A DNA stretch of 64,000 nucleotides from Salininema proteolyticum (GTDB taxonomy: Bacteria; Actinomycetota; Actinomycetes; Mycobacteriales; Micromonosporaceae), in assembly GCF_042685645.1 (NCBI RefSeq), contig NZ_JBHUNX010000001.1, positions 930,001 to 994,000 on the forward strand. The letters run 5' to 3'. The translations under genes and the position numbers were made by a program. Below the pieces are notes generated by a model. That model saw nothing but the letters and a program-made list of their open reading frames with translations. It was not told the DNA's origin and ran no database searches. Shown piece by piece: positions 1 to 9,509 of this stretch (positions are counted from its first letter, which is position 1; every line of letters starts with the position of its first letter).

Positions 1-264
1 CGTCCAGGCCAGGACGGCGCCGCCGCTTGCGGTGACTCCGAGGATCGCGGCCGCGAGGGAGAACACGGCGGTGCCGAGGAAGCCGGAGATGAACCAGCCG
101 TTGAGGATCTCCCGGTTGGCGTGGACCATCATGCCGACGAGGGTGCGGTCGTCGCAGGAGCGCAGGCCCGGCATGATCGCGTGCGCGTAGACGGCCATGG
201 CTCCGGCGGTCATGCCGACCGACAGGAGGGCTAGGACGAGGGCTGTGGTGAAGAGGGCGGCCAT
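1..264 (-). CDS. DUF1772-like membrane protein, C-terminus cut off
   Basis: Reading leftward from an ATG at 264, with AGGAGA six bases upstream, the frame is open to the window edge, so only the N-terminal 88 residues are visible. It begins with a hydrophobic helix (about residues 4-26), then YAHAIMPGL, which fits the conserved Y-x-x-x-IMPGL stretch of DUF1772 (anthrone-oxygenase-like) membrane proteins. An Asn/Phe-rich segment and a second hydrophobic helix follow. That family is small (about 150 residues, four helices) and mostly uncharacterised; I infer an inner-membrane protein of unknown role. The next gene upstream is the separate M28 peptidase, 83 bases away and on the same strand. Confidence 0.6.
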   Translation of the reverse strand, partial: MAALFTTALVLALLSVGMTAGAMAVYAHAIMPGLRSCDDRTLVGMMVHANREILNGWFISGFLGTAVFSLAAAILGVTASGGAVLAWT

Positions 265-346
265 GGCGTTCTCCTGAAGTCGCGGATGCGGTTGGGCGCC
301 ACTCTATCGGACGGGCGGCGAGTGGCGCATTCCCGTTTCTCCGCGG

Positions 347-1300
347 TCACCGCCTCGCGGGAGAGTAGGAGTCGTCCACGGCCAGTTCCCACAGCCCCAC
401 GGCGATGGCGTCGGACATGATGTCCAGCGCCTCGGCGTTGATGTTCGACGGGTAGGAGTCGCAGGAGGAGTGGTAGCACGGGTCGAACGGCCGGTAGGCC
501 GTGCCGCCCCACTTCTGCGCCTGCGCGGGGGTCTTGGTGGCTCCGGCCCCGGTGAACAGTCCGGCGGTCGGGATTCCGGCCCGCTGGAAGGGGATGTCGT
601 CGGTGCAGCACTCCTGGGTCGGTTCCGGGGGCTTGCCGGACTCGGTCAGGTGCGCGCCGAGCGCGTCGGTGTAGGGCTGGGACCCGTTGAGGAAGTACCC
701 GGCGTTGGGGGAGCCGACCATGTCGAAGTTGAGGTAGGCCTCGACGTCGTTCGCCGCCCCGCTGGCGACGTAGTGTTGGGAGCCGTTGAGGCCGCGCTCC
801 TCGTCGGCCCACCAGCCGAAGCGGACGTGCTTGGCCGTCGCGGGGTCGTTCTCGGCGAGGGTGAGCGCCACCTCCAGCAGCGCCGCCGATCCGGAGCCGT
901 TGTCGTTGATGCCGGGGCCGTAGCGGACTCCGTCGAGGTGGCCGCCGAGCATGATGACCGACGAGGCGTCCCCGCCGGGCCAGTCGGCGATGATGTTGTC
1001 GTCGGGAGAGGTGCAGGTCGTGCACGTCTGCCGGGTGACGTTGAAGCCGGCCTCCTCAAGGCTCTCGGCCACGTAGTCGGCCGAGGCGGCGTAGCCGGGC
1101 GAGCCGGACGACCGGTCGCCGCCGTTGGCGTCGGCGATCCGCTGGAACCGGTCGAGGTGGCCCATGACGTCGTCGACGGAGATGTCGGGCGCCGCCGTCT
1201 GCCCGGGCGGGTCGGCCTGGGCGAGAACGGGAGTCGAGGCCACGGCCGTCATGGTGAGCCCGGCGACGGTGGCCAGGGTGGTTCTCAGGATCTTCCTCAT
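347..1300 (-). CDS. Secreted M28 family zinc aminopeptidase
   Basis: A 317-residue exported metallopeptidase resembling Streptomyces griseus aminopeptidase. I chose the ATG at 1300 because AGGAG precedes it and it starts a clear Sec signal peptide (MRKILRTT, hydrophobic core, Ala-rich cleavage near VLAQA). The open frame extends further upstream but that part does not look coding. The co-catalytic zinc site is complete: His121 in GGHLDG, Asp133 in INDNGSG, Glu167-Glu168 in ADEERG, Asp193 in NFDMVG and His277 in CYHSSCD. Paired cysteines (93/96, 231/232, 275/280) suit an extracellular enzyme. It should remove N-terminal hydrophobic residues from peptides outside the cell. It appears monocistronic. 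Confidence 0.88.
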   Translation of the reverse strand: MRKILRTTLATVAGLTMTAVASTPVLAQADPPGQTAAPDISVDDVMGHLDRFQRIADANGGDRSSGSPGYAASADYVAESLEEAGFNVTRQTCTTCTSPDDNIIADWPGGDASSVIMLGGHLDGVRYGPGINDNGSGSAALLEVALTLAENDPATAKHVRFGWWADEERGLNGSQHYVASGAANDVEAYLNFDMVGSPNAGYFLNGSQPYTDALGAHLTESGKPPEPTQECCTDDIPFQRAGIPTAGLFTGAGATKTPAQAQKWGGTAYRPFDPCYHSSCDSYPSNINAEALDIMSDAIAVGLWELAVDDSYSPARR

Positions 1301-1670
1301 GTCAGTGCTCCTCTGGCGAACCTTCCGGGGGCCGCAGGTCGAATGCACGAACATTAACATAGAACTATGTCTATGTAAACCGGGTATGCCCTTGCGCTGC
1401 AAGAGTTCGCGAAGCACCACCTGTTCACGCAGGCCTCAGGGCGCCCGAATGCGGGATGGGCCCGATGGCGCATTCCGGCTTTCCTGATCCGCTTCCCGGC
1501 GTCGCGACGCGGCGCCGGCCCCGGGCCGCGGGGGCTCCGCGGTGCCCTGCGGCCGACCCTCCCCGGGGACACCGCCCTCGCCGCTGACCGTCCGTCTCTG
1601 GGATCAGAGCCTGTCGCACCGTCCGATTAAGATGTGCGCGTATTGTTCACGCCCATTCGAGGAGAGTTCG

Positions 1671-3293
1671 ATGGACTCCGCTCCACGCCCCGACGAGAAC
1701 CCCGCAGCACCCGAACCCCTCTCCTCGCTCCTCACAGCGAGCCAGGAACTCCGCGTCCGCGCGTGGAACGGCGAGGACGTGCGCGCCGAGTCGTCCGAGG
1801 CGTTCGACCGCGCCGTCGGCCTCGTCCACGGCGACGGTGCTCAATGGGCGGCCGCGGCGGCCGCCAACGCCCTCGTAGCGCAGTACGGGAACTTCGAGTC
1901 GGAGGAGGAGGGCGCCCTCTACGTCCGCCGCTGCGGCAACTTCCTCGACCTCCTGAACGGCCTGCCGTCCGAACCGTGGGTGCACGGCCGCAAGGCCATG
2001 ATCCACGCCGTGGTCGCCGACTTCGCGGCCGCGCCCGGCGAACTCAAGGACGGACTGCGCAAAGCCTATGAAGCGGCCGTCGCCTCCGGCGAACCGGACC
2101 TGGTCTGCCGCACGGCCCATTCCTACGCCCTCCACCTCGCCTATGACGACACCGAGACCCCGGCCGACGAGGGGTTCCCGGCGGCGCGCGAGGTCTTCGC
2201 GGTGGCCCGAGAGCACTGCGCCGAGGGAGAGGACCCGGACCTCGTCTGCCACATCCACCTCCACTCCGCCATCGTCGCCGAGGCCCTGGGGGAGGTCCTC
2301 GAAGCGTCCAGGCTCGCGCGGACGGCGATAGCGGCCGGCGTCGCCGACGAGAGTCCGCTCAACGTCGGGCACGCGCATGCCATCGTCGCCGAGGCCGCCC
2401 TGCACCGGGGCGATCCGCATGCCGCGGAGAGCCACAGCAGGTCCGCGCTGCTCCTGGGCGAACGGGTCGCCGCCGACCAGCCGTGGCTGGTCCTCACCGC
2501 CCACTTCGGACTCGCACAGGCCGGTCTCGCCCTGGAACGGCACGAGGAGGCCCTCGCCCACGCCCGGGAGGCGCTGAGGCTCTACGACGACGGCGTTCGG
2601 ACCACCGCCTCCGCCACGTTCTCCTTCGACGTCTGGGAGACGATCGCCGGCCTCCACGAGGGGATGGAGGACTTCGACAGCGCCGTGGAGGCCCTGGTGA
2701 AGGGAGCCGCCGTGGCGGAGGAGGCGGGGTACATGCCGCGAGCGGCCCAGATGATTCGCCGGCGCACGTGGATCCTCTGGGAGACCGGCGGAGTGCTGGG
2801 GAACTTCGGCGACCGCTGCGAGGAGTTCAGCGACCTCGTCCAGCGGCTGGCCGTGGAGTCCAAGGAGTTCGAGCGGAACCCCGACTACAGCCACCTCTGC
2901 GGACTCGAGCTCGCCGAGACGCTGGACCAGCGCTCCCAGCTCAAAGAGGCCATGATGGACCTCCTCACCGAGTACGGCGAGGACGGCATGGCGGTATCGG
3001 TCGACGAGGCGCAGGCGGCGCTGTGGGACGACCTCATCGACGACTGCCACAGCGCCTGGCAGGGGTTCGTCCTCAACCCCATGCGCGACGAGGACAGGAT
3101 CATCGGCACCGGCCTCCGGCTCATCGCCCTCTTCTGCTACTCGCGCCGGCCGCGCGCGGCCCTGGAGGTGGCGGCGGAGGTCCGCGAGGTCTTCGCCGAC
3201 ATCGGCGACCCGGTCGTCATCGACGGCCTGAACGACCGGATCGAGAACCTGCGGGGACTGGTCCGCTCCGTCGAGGGGGACGACCTCGCCTGA
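1671..3293 (+). CDS. TPR-type helical repeat protein of unknown function
   Basis: A 540-residue soluble protein starting at ATG 1671, eight bases after GGAGAG. The frame stays open further upstream, but that region is the spacer to the divergent peptidase gene. The sequence is acidic and Ala/Leu/Glu-rich, with repeating amphipathic helices such as AAESHSRSALLLGERV and HEEALAHAREALRLYDDG that read as tetratricopeptide repeats across roughly residues 80-450. There is no signal peptide, membrane segment or recognised catalytic motif. Similar long TPR proteins in actinomycetes are usually annotated only as hypothetical. It is convergent with the ABC exporter genes that end at 3396. A scaffold or regulatory role is possible but not shown. 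Confidence 0.7.
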   Translation: MDSAPRPDENPAAPEPLSSLLTASQELRVRAWNGEDVRAESSEAFDRAVGLVHGDGAQWAAAAAANALVAQYGNFESEEEGALYVRRCGNFLDLLNGLPSEPWVHGRKAMIHAVVADFAAAPGELKDGLRKAYEAAVASGEPDLVCRTAHSYALHLAYDDTETPADEGFPAAREVFAVAREHCAEGEDPDLVCHIHLHSAIVAEALGEVLEASRLARTAIAAGVADESPLNVGHAHAIVAEAALHRGDPHAAESHSRSALLLGERVAADQPWLVLTAHFGLAQAGLALERHEEALAHAREALRLYDDGVRTTASATFSFDVWETIAGLHEGMEDFDSAVEALVKGAAVAEEAGYMPRAAQMIRRRTWILWETGGVLGNFGDRCEEFSDLVQRLAVESKEFERNPDYSHLCGLELAETLDQRSQLKEAMMDLLTEYGEDGMAVSVDEAQAALWDDLIDDCHSAWQGFVLNPMRDEDRIIGTGLRLIALFCYSRRPRAALEVAAEVREVFADIGDPVVIDGLNDRIENLRGLVRSVEGDDLA

Positions 3294-3395
3294 GCACGGG
3301 CTCGGGCGAGGCCGCCCCCCTCAGCGGAGGGCCCGCCTAGACGGTCGAGACGGAGCCGTCGGTCTCGACGGGCGTCCCTCGCGACGGGGCGTCGC

Positions 3396-5267
3396 CTACA
3401 CGAGGCTGTCCTCCCACTGGCGGTGCAGGCGCGCGTAGCCGCCCTCTCCGGCTGTCAGCTCGCTCGGACTGCCGTCCTCGGTGATCCGGCCGGAGTCGAG
3501 TACGAGCACGCGGTCGGCGATCTCCACCGTCGACAGCCGGTGGGCGATGATGACCGCCGTGCGGTCGGCCAGGATCGTCTTGAGCGCCCGCTGCACCAGC
3601 CTCTCCGAAGGAATGTCCAGTGAGGACGTCGCCTCGTCGAGGATGAGGACGCGCGGGTCGGCCAGGACGGCCCGCGCGAAGACGACCAGCTGGCGCTGTC
3701 CCGCCGAAAGCCGCCCGCCGCGCTTCTTGACGTGCGTGTCGAAGCCCTCGGGCAGGTCGCGGACGAACTCGTCGGCGCCCACGACCTTGGCGGCGCGCTC
3801 GATCTCCTCGCGGTCGGCTCCGGGCCGGCCCAGCTCGATGTTCTCCGCGATCGTCCCGTCGAAGAGGAAGTTCTCCTGGGTGATGAGGACGACGTTGGCC
3901 CGGAGGTCCTCGTCGGAGAGGTCCCTCAGGTCGCGGCCGTCCAGCTCCACGCGGCCCTTGTTCGGGTCGTAGAAGCGGGAGACGAGCTTCGCGATCGTCG
4001 TCTTGCCCGCGCCCGTCGCGCCCACCATCGCCACCGTCTGCCCGGCCGGGACGGTCAGGTTCAGGCCCGGCAGGACCACCTCGTCGTCCCGGTAGCGGAA
4101 CTCGACGTCGGTGAAGACCACCTCGCCTCGCGCGGTGCCCAGCGGTTCGGGCCGCTCCGGGTCGGCCACCTCGACCGGTTCGTCGAGGACGCCCGAGAGC
4201 TTCTCCAGCGCGGCGCTGCCCGACTGGAGGGTGTTGTAGAACATCGCCAGCTCCTGGATCGGGTCGAAGAACCGCTTCAGGTAGAGGACGAAGGCCGCCA
4301 GCACGCCGATCTCGGTGTCGCCGTTCATGACGCGCCATCCGCCGAAGAGCAGGACCCCCACGATCACGGCGTTGCCGATGAGCTTGGTGCCGCCGCCGAA
4401 CTTCGCGTTGTGCTTGAAGCCCTTGGCCTGGGCGTATCGGTTGGCCTGGTTGAGCCGGTGGAAGATCTCGCGGTCGCGGTCCTCGCGGCGGTAGGACTGG
4501 ACGGCCTTGATGCCTCCCATGGACTCCACGAAGTACACGATCAGGTCCGCCACGGTCTCTCGCGAGCGCCGGTAGGCGATGGCGGAGACGCGCGAGAACC
4601 AGCGCGCCAGCACGATCATGCACGGGATCGCGACGAACGCGGCCAGCGCGAGCACCGGGTCCATGACGGCCAGCACCGCGCCGATGACGACGATGCTGAG
4701 GCTGGAGACGATCAGTTCCTCGGCCCCCTGGGAGGCCAGTTCGTTGATCGACTCCATGTCCGACGTCTGCCGCGAGACCACGCGGCCCGAGGTGAAGCGC
4801 TCGTGGAAGGACACCGAGAGTTGCTGGAACTTGCGGAACACGCGTTTGCGCAGGCGCGCGAGCATCTCCTGGCTGATCTTGGCGGAGTAGACGATGAACA
4901 GGCGGGTGCTGGCGTAGTAGACGACCGAGATGAGCGCGAAGGCCACCGCGATCCAGATCAGGTAGGTGTAGGAGCCCCGCTCGGTGATCTGCGGGATGGC
5001 GTGGTCGATGGCCAGCATGGCGAGGAACGGCCCGGCGAGGCTCGCGAGGGTGCCCACCACGAGCATCGCCCCGAGCGTCACCATGGCCCTCTTGTGCGGG
5101 TTCAGCATCCACCCCAGGAGGTGGAAGCTGCGCCTGCGGATGCGGACGAGGGAGGCCTGGTCGTCGGACTCGGCGAGGGTGCGCTCGGCGTCGGCGTCGT
5201 CCGAGCGGCCCTTCCAGTCCTCCGCCTCGGCCCTCTCGGCGGGCGCGGTCTTCTGGTCGAGGCTCAT
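3396..5267 (-). CDS. ABC exporter half-transporter, catalytically competent partner
   Basis: A 623-residue fused permease-ATPase: six transmembrane helices (about residues 60-330) followed by a nucleotide-binding domain. The NBD has canonical motifs: Walker A GATGAGKTT, Q-loop ITQENFLF, signature LSAGQ, Walker B with catalytic Glu (VLILDEATSSLD) and H-loop IIAHRLST. The start ATG overlaps the stop of the upstream half-transporter by four bases (ATGA), implying translational coupling and a 1:1 heterodimer. The partner has a degenerate ATP site, so this subunit should supply the hydrolytic residues. Family members export lipids, peptides or drugs; the substrate cannot be read from sequence. Confidence 0.9.
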   Translation of the reverse strand: MSLDQKTAPAERAEAEDWKGRSDDADAERTLAESDDQASLVRIRRRSFHLLGWMLNPHKRAMVTLGAMLVVGTLASLAGPFLAMLAIDHAIPQITERGSYTYLIWIAVAFALISVVYYASTRLFIVYSAKISQEMLARLRKRVFRKFQQLSVSFHERFTSGRVVSRQTSDMESINELASQGAEELIVSSLSIVVIGAVLAVMDPVLALAAFVAIPCMIVLARWFSRVSAIAYRRSRETVADLIVYFVESMGGIKAVQSYRREDRDREIFHRLNQANRYAQAKGFKHNAKFGGGTKLIGNAVIVGVLLFGGWRVMNGDTEIGVLAAFVLYLKRFFDPIQELAMFYNTLQSGSAALEKLSGVLDEPVEVADPERPEPLGTARGEVVFTDVEFRYRDDEVVLPGLNLTVPAGQTVAMVGATGAGKTTIAKLVSRFYDPNKGRVELDGRDLRDLSDEDLRANVVLITQENFLFDGTIAENIELGRPGADREEIERAAKVVGADEFVRDLPEGFDTHVKKRGGRLSAGQRQLVVFARAVLADPRVLILDEATSSLDIPSERLVQRALKTILADRTAVIIAHRLSTVEIADRVLVLDSGRITEDGSPSELTAGEGGYARLHRQWEDSLV

Positions 5268-7084
5268 GCCGAGACCTCCTCTCTCTCGTCTTCCGCGTCG
5301 CCGGCGGACAGCACGTCCACGTACCGCGGGCAGGTGGCCATCAGCTCGGCGTGGGTGCCGACGGCCGCTATGGTGCCGCCGTCGAGCAGGGCGACCCGGT
5401 CGGCCAGGGCGACCGTGGAGGGCCGGTGGACGACGACGAGCGCGGTCGTTTCGGTGAGGACGGTCGCCAGGGCTCGTTCGACCAGTTCCTCGGTGTGGAC
5501 GTCGAGGGCGGAGAGCGGGTCGTCGAGGATGAGGACGGTCGGCCTGACGAGGACCGCCCGCGCCAGGGCCAGCCGCTGGCGCTGCCCGCCGGAGAGCGAG
5601 AGGCCCTGCTCCCCGACCCGGGTGTCGAGCCCGTAGGGGAGGTCCAGCACGAACTCGGCCTGGGCGACGCGCAGCGCCTCGCGCACGTCCTCGTCGGAGG
5701 CGTCGGGGCGCCCCAGCGCGAGGTTCTCCCGGACGCTCATGGAGAACAGCGTCGGCTCCTCGAAGGCCGTGGCGACGACCGACCGCAGCTGCGTCAGGTC
5801 GAGGTCCCGGACGTCGGTGCCGTCCAGGGTGACCCGCCCGGCGGTCGGGTCGGCCAGGCGGGAGGGCAGGTGCGCCAGGGTGGTCTTGCCGCTGCCGGTC
5901 TTGCCCGCCAGGGCCAGGGTCTCGCCCGGCCGCAGCTCCAGGTCGACGTCCCGGAGGATCGCGCGCGGGTTCTCCGGGTAGGTGAAGCCGACGTTCTCGA
6001 AGACCAGCCTGCCGCGGGGCCTCTGCAGGACGACCGGGGACTCGGGCTGGGTGATGGCCGGCTCGGCGTCGAGGATGTCGTAGACGCGGTCGGAGGCGGT
6101 GGCCGCCTCGTTGAGGTGCGCGAGCACCCAGCCGAGGGCCTCCATGGGCCACAGCAGCATCATCTGCAGCAGCATGTAGGCCGTCAGCTCGCCGACGGTC
6201 ATCTCGCCGCGGGTGACCAGGAGGACTCCGACGACGAGCACGAAACCGACGGCGGCGGTACCGACCCCGTCGAAGACCGACCAGGAGCGCGCCGCCACGT
6301 CCTCCTTGGACAGGGCGATCCGGCGGGCCTCCTCGACCTCGCGGTCGAAGCGCCCGGCCATGTGCGGTCCGCGCCCCATGGCCTTGATGGCGCGCAGGCC
6401 CTGCGCGGACTCCTCGGCGGCCGAGGCGATGTCGCCCAGCTTGTTCTGCAGCTGCCGCGCCTTGGGGATGTAGTCGCGGAAGAAGCGGCGCCCGGCCAGG
6501 TAGACGGGGACGAGCGAGACGGCGCTGAACAGGGCCAGGCGCCAGTCGATGAGGAAGAGCTGGACGAAGACGAACAGCGTCATGAGGACGCCGTGCAGGA
6601 AGAAGACGAGGCCGCCGGCGAAGAAGCGGCGGACCATGGCCAGGTCGGTCGTCGCCCGCGAGAGGAGCTGGCCGCCCATGTGACGGTCGTGGAAACCGGT
6701 GTGGAGCGTCTGGAGCTTGTGGTAGACCGCGGAACGCATGTCCGCCTCCACCGCCATGGCCGTGATCGTCTGGAGGTGGCGGCGGCCCCAAACGGTGACG
6801 GCCTCCAGGATGCCCACCGCGAGGAGGAGCGCTCCCCACCGCAGCAGCCCCTCGCCGTCGCCGGAGGCGATGGGGCCGTCGATGGCGAAGCCGATCAGGC
6901 GCGGGATGACGCTGGCGAGGACGATCGACACCAGCGCGATGCTCCAGAGGCCGACGAACCGGTAGCGGTAGGGGTAGCAGTAGCTCTTGATGCGCCAGAG
7001 CTGTCTGAGGGGGCGGGACGCCCCGGAATCCGGATTCGGTTCGCTGTCCGATGCCTTACTGGGAGGTTCTGAGGATGACGTCAC
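5264..7084 (-). CDS. ABC exporter half-transporter with degenerate ATP-site residues
   Basis: A 606-residue permease-ATPase fusion, first gene of a two-gene operon. Six membrane helices are followed by an NBD with Walker A GKTGSGKTT and signature LSGGQ. The residue after Walker B is Asp (LILDDPLSALD) where Glu is usual, and the Q-loop reads AFEEPTLF with Glu for Gln; the H-loop His is kept (VVVHRPST). This asymmetry is characteristic of heterodimeric exporters such as BmrCD and TmrAB, where one of two composite ATP sites is inactive. ATG at 7084 is the chosen start. The next gene overlaps it by four bases. Substrate unknown. Confidence 0.88.
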   Translation of the reverse strand: MTSSSEPPSKASDSEPNPDSGASRPLRQLWRIKSYCYPYRYRFVGLWSIALVSIVLASVIPRLIGFAIDGPIASGDGEGLLRWGALLLAVGILEAVTVWGRRHLQTITAMAVEADMRSAVYHKLQTLHTGFHDRHMGGQLLSRATTDLAMVRRFFAGGLVFFLHGVLMTLFVFVQLFLIDWRLALFSAVSLVPVYLAGRRFFRDYIPKARQLQNKLGDIASAAEESAQGLRAIKAMGRGPHMAGRFDREVEEARRIALSKEDVAARSWSVFDGVGTAAVGFVLVVGVLLVTRGEMTVGELTAYMLLQMMLLWPMEALGWVLAHLNEAATASDRVYDILDAEPAITQPESPVVLQRPRGRLVFENVGFTYPENPRAILRDVDLELRPGETLALAGKTGSGKTTLAHLPSRLADPTAGRVTLDGTDVRDLDLTQLRSVVATAFEEPTLFSMSVRENLALGRPDASDEDVREALRVAQAEFVLDLPYGLDTRVGEQGLSLSGGQRQRLALARAVLVRPTVLILDDPLSALDVHTEELVERALATVLTETTALVVVHRPSTVALADRVALLDGGTIAAVGTHAELMATCPRYVDVLSAGDAEDEREEVSA

Positions 7085-7181
7085 CGCAACACGATAATCC
7101 CGACGGGATGATCAGGCAACTGATTTTCTCTATACTTCCTGTTCAAACACCCGTCGGTTCATCGCTCTGCGTGACGCCGCC

Positions 7182-7937
7182 CTATTCCACGAGTGCCTCG
7201 CGCAGGTCCTCCACCCTCTCGAAGCCGATGACCTTCGCGTAGGTCTCCATGGACCGGAAGCGCTCCCGCACCAGCTGGAAGGCCTCGATCATGCACTCGG
7301 CGCGGCTGGGCTTCACCCTGTCGTGCCGGGGCGGGCCGTACTTCGCGTCGCGGAAGGCCTTCCACCGCCGCGTGCCGAAGGTCGTCAGCTCGTAGTCGGC
7401 CGCGATGTCCTCGTCGCTCACCCCGGCCAGGGCCAGGGCCACCGCCACGACGATGCCGGTGCGGTCCTTGCCCGCCATGCAGTGGACGAGGGTCGTCTCG
7501 CCGTCGGCGATGACGTTCAGCGAGTCGCGGACCCCCTCCCAGCCCGACTCCAGCATGGAGGCGTAGCGCTGGGCGAGGAAGCGCCTCTTCTCGCTCTCGG
7601 AGACCGGGTCGGCGTCGGTGAAGTCGAAGCGCTGCCAGGGCAGGTGGACGAGTTCGAGGTGGTGAAGCGTCTGGATCCCGGAGGCGGGGAAGACTCCGTG
7701 GTCGCGCCGCTCGGCCTCGCGGCGCAGGTCGACGATGTGGCGGATCTTCGCCTCGCCGTGCGCGTACTCCAGGTCGGAGGCGGTGGCGTGCTTCCAGTTG
7801 TCGGAGCGCAGGAGCACGCCTGTGCGAATGCGGTGCCCGTCGAGGGTGGCGAGGCCGCCGACGTCGCGGAAGTTGAAGACCCCCTCGGTGGGGAGGAAGC
7901 AGTCGGGGAGCGGCTGGGACGGGGACGGCAGGGACAT
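7182..7937 (-). CDS. Tyrosine/serine protein phosphatase, PtpB-like
   Basis: A 251-residue cytoplasmic phosphatase of the Y_phosphatase3 family. The signature HCMAGKDRTG places the nucleophile at Cys153 and the phosphate-binding Arg at Arg159; the Lys-Asp inside the loop is characteristic of Mycobacterium tuberculosis PtpB-type enzymes, which act on phosphotyrosine, phosphoserine/threonine and phosphoinositides. The N-terminal NFRDVGGL and IRTGVLLRSD stretches are the other conserved family blocks. Length is normal for the family. It lies 97 bases downstream of the exporter operon start on the same strand and seems independently transcribed. The physiological substrate is unknown. Confidence 0.9.
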   Translation of the reverse strand: MSLPSPSQPLPDCFLPTEGVFNFRDVGGLATLDGHRIRTGVLLRSDNWKHATASDLEYAHGEAKIRHIVDLRREAERRDHGVFPASGIQTLHHLELVHLPWQRFDFTDADPVSESEKRRFLAQRYASMLESGWEGVRDSLNVIADGETTLVHCMAGKDRTGIVVAVALALAGVSDEDIAADYELTTFGTRRWKAFRDAKYGPPRHDRVKPSRAECMIEAFQLVRERFRSMETYAKVIGFERVEDLREALVE

Positions 7938-8050
7938 GGTCCGGCCTCACTTCCATACGGAGTCGGTGCTTCACAGTCCGCCACAGTCTATGTCCGCGCC
8001 CGAGCGGCAGTCAACCGCCCGGTATGGCGAAACCGGTGCCCCGCATGCGG

Positions 8051-8084
8051 AAAGGGGCGGAGACCCGCGGGTCTCCGCCCCTTT
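8051..8084. terminator. Perfect 16-bp stem hairpin downstream of the DUF349 gene
   Basis: A 34-base perfect inverted repeat (AAAGGGGCGGAGACCC, two-base centre, then its complement) lies 33 bases after the DUF349 stop codon. AAA/TTT at its edges provides short A and T runs on both strands. It sits between the convergent end of that gene and the phosphatase promoter region, and best fits an intrinsic terminator. Confidence 0.7.
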
Positions 8085-8116
8085 CCCTCAGCGTCGGCGC
8101 CCCGTCCGGGCGGTCG

Positions 8117-9334
8117 TCACTTAGCGGCTTCGGCCAGCTCCAGGAACTTCTTCTTGGAGGCCAGCTCTTCCTCGGCCTTCTTGACGCGCTTGGCGTCGCC
8201 GTCGGCCTTGGCCCGCTCCAGCTTCTCCTCGGCCTCCTGGACCTGCTGGCGCATCTGCTTCAGCAGCGGGTTGTCCTCGACGGGGACCTTGCGCCAGGCG
8301 GAGTCCATGGCGTCGCGCAGGGCGTCCTCCACCTTGCGCAGGCGGCGCTGCGTCTTGGCGTGGGCCTTGCGCGGCACGGGGCCGATCTCGCCCCAGGAAC
8401 CCTGGATCTCGCGGAACTTCTGCTGGGCGGCCTTGGGGTCGGCGTCGATGTCGATGGCCTCGGCCTGCTGGAGAAGGACCTCCTTCTCCTTGAGGTTGTT
8501 CTCGTACTCCGCGTCGCGGGCGCTGAACACGGCCGAGCGGGCGTCGAAGAACTTGTCATTGGCGGCGCGGAAGCGCTTCCAGGCCTTCTGCTCCGCGTCG
8601 GGAGCCAGGCGGCCGACCTCTTTCCACTCGGTCATGAGGCCCTTGAGCGCGTCGGCGGTCGGGCCCCAGTCGGTGGAGTCGGCCAGCTCCTCGGCGCGCT
8701 TGATCAGCTCCTCCTTCTTCGCGGCGTAGACCTTCCTCTCGGAGTCCAGCTGCGAGAAGTAGGCCCCGCGGCGCCGGGTGAAGGCGTCGCGCGCGGCGGA
8801 GAAGCGGCGCCAGAGCTTCTGGTCGGCCTTGCGGTCGACGCCGTGGATCGACTTCCACTCGTCGACCATGGCGCTGAACCGCTCGCCGGTGGCCTTCCAC
8901 TGGCCCTCGCGGCCCGAGAGCTCCTCGGCCTCGGCGACCAGCGCCTCCTTGGCGGCCAGGGCCTCGGCCTTCTCGGCCTCCTTGGCGGCCTTGAACTCCG
9001 AGACGCGCGCCTCGGCGTGCTCGGCCAGGTCGTCGACCCGCTTCGAGAGCGCGTCGACGTCGCCGATGACGGCGGCCTCGCCGAGTCCTTCGCCGATCTT
9101 CCGCAACTGCGCGGAGGCCTGCTCCACGTCCGCCGAATCCGAGTTCAGGCGCGCGGCGATCAGGTCCACCTCGGTCACGAGGTCCTCGAACTTGCGTGCG
9201 AAGTGGGCTAGTCCTTCCTCGGGGGTTCCTGCCTGCCATGAGCCGATCGCACGCTCTCCGGCGGAGTTTTTCAGGTAGACAGTCCCATCGGCATCGACCC
9301 GGCCGAAGCGGGTGAGGTCTCCAACTTCACTCAT
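8117..9334 (-). CDS. DUF349 coiled-coil protein
   Basis: A 405-residue charged helical protein made of tandem DUF349 units: repeated blocks with conserved Trp and Phe such as WKEVGRL, AWKRFRAANDKFF and KLWRRFSAARDAF. The C-terminal 60 residues are an Ala/Glu/Lys-rich coiled coil. The N-terminus carries a short segment (GRVDADGTVYLKN) often seen in actinobacterial members. No signal peptide or membrane segment. The function is not established; in actinomycetes this gene is commonly next to miaA, as here, where the two are divergent. A strong hairpin at 8051-8084 follows it. Confidence 0.85.
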   Translation of the reverse strand: MSEVGDLTRFGRVDADGTVYLKNSAGERAIGSWQAGTPEEGLAHFARKFEDLVTEVDLIAARLNSDSADVEQASAQLRKIGEGLGEAAVIGDVDALSKRVDDLAEHAEARVSEFKAAKEAEKAEALAAKEALVAEAEELSGREGQWKATGERFSAMVDEWKSIHGVDRKADQKLWRRFSAARDAFTRRRGAYFSQLDSERKVYAAKKEELIKRAEELADSTDWGPTADALKGLMTEWKEVGRLAPDAEQKAWKRFRAANDKFFDARSAVFSARDAEYENNLKEKEVLLQQAEAIDIDADPKAAQQKFREIQGSWGEIGPVPRKAHAKTQRRLRKVEDALRDAMDSAWRKVPVEDNPLLKQMRQQVQEAEEKLERAKADGDAKRVKKAEEELASKKKFLELAEAAK

Positions 9335-9509
9335 CGCGCTAATCTCAAATCCTTCACACGTGTTTCAAGGGAGTTCTAGCCGTACTTTACGGTGGGTAAA
9401 AGCCGGCCGCCTACCGGGGTCCGATCCAAGGTCGCGGAAAATGCGGCAAACCGCCCATCCACGTCGCGCCTACCAGGCGCCCGACTCTCCGAATCGAAAG
9501 GGCAGTGAG

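Noticed and set aside
3396..6839. A single 1,147-codon protein covering both ABC exporter genes
   Set aside because: The upstream half of that frame is an arginine/proline-rich shadow of the first exporter gene; the real second gene starts at 5267.
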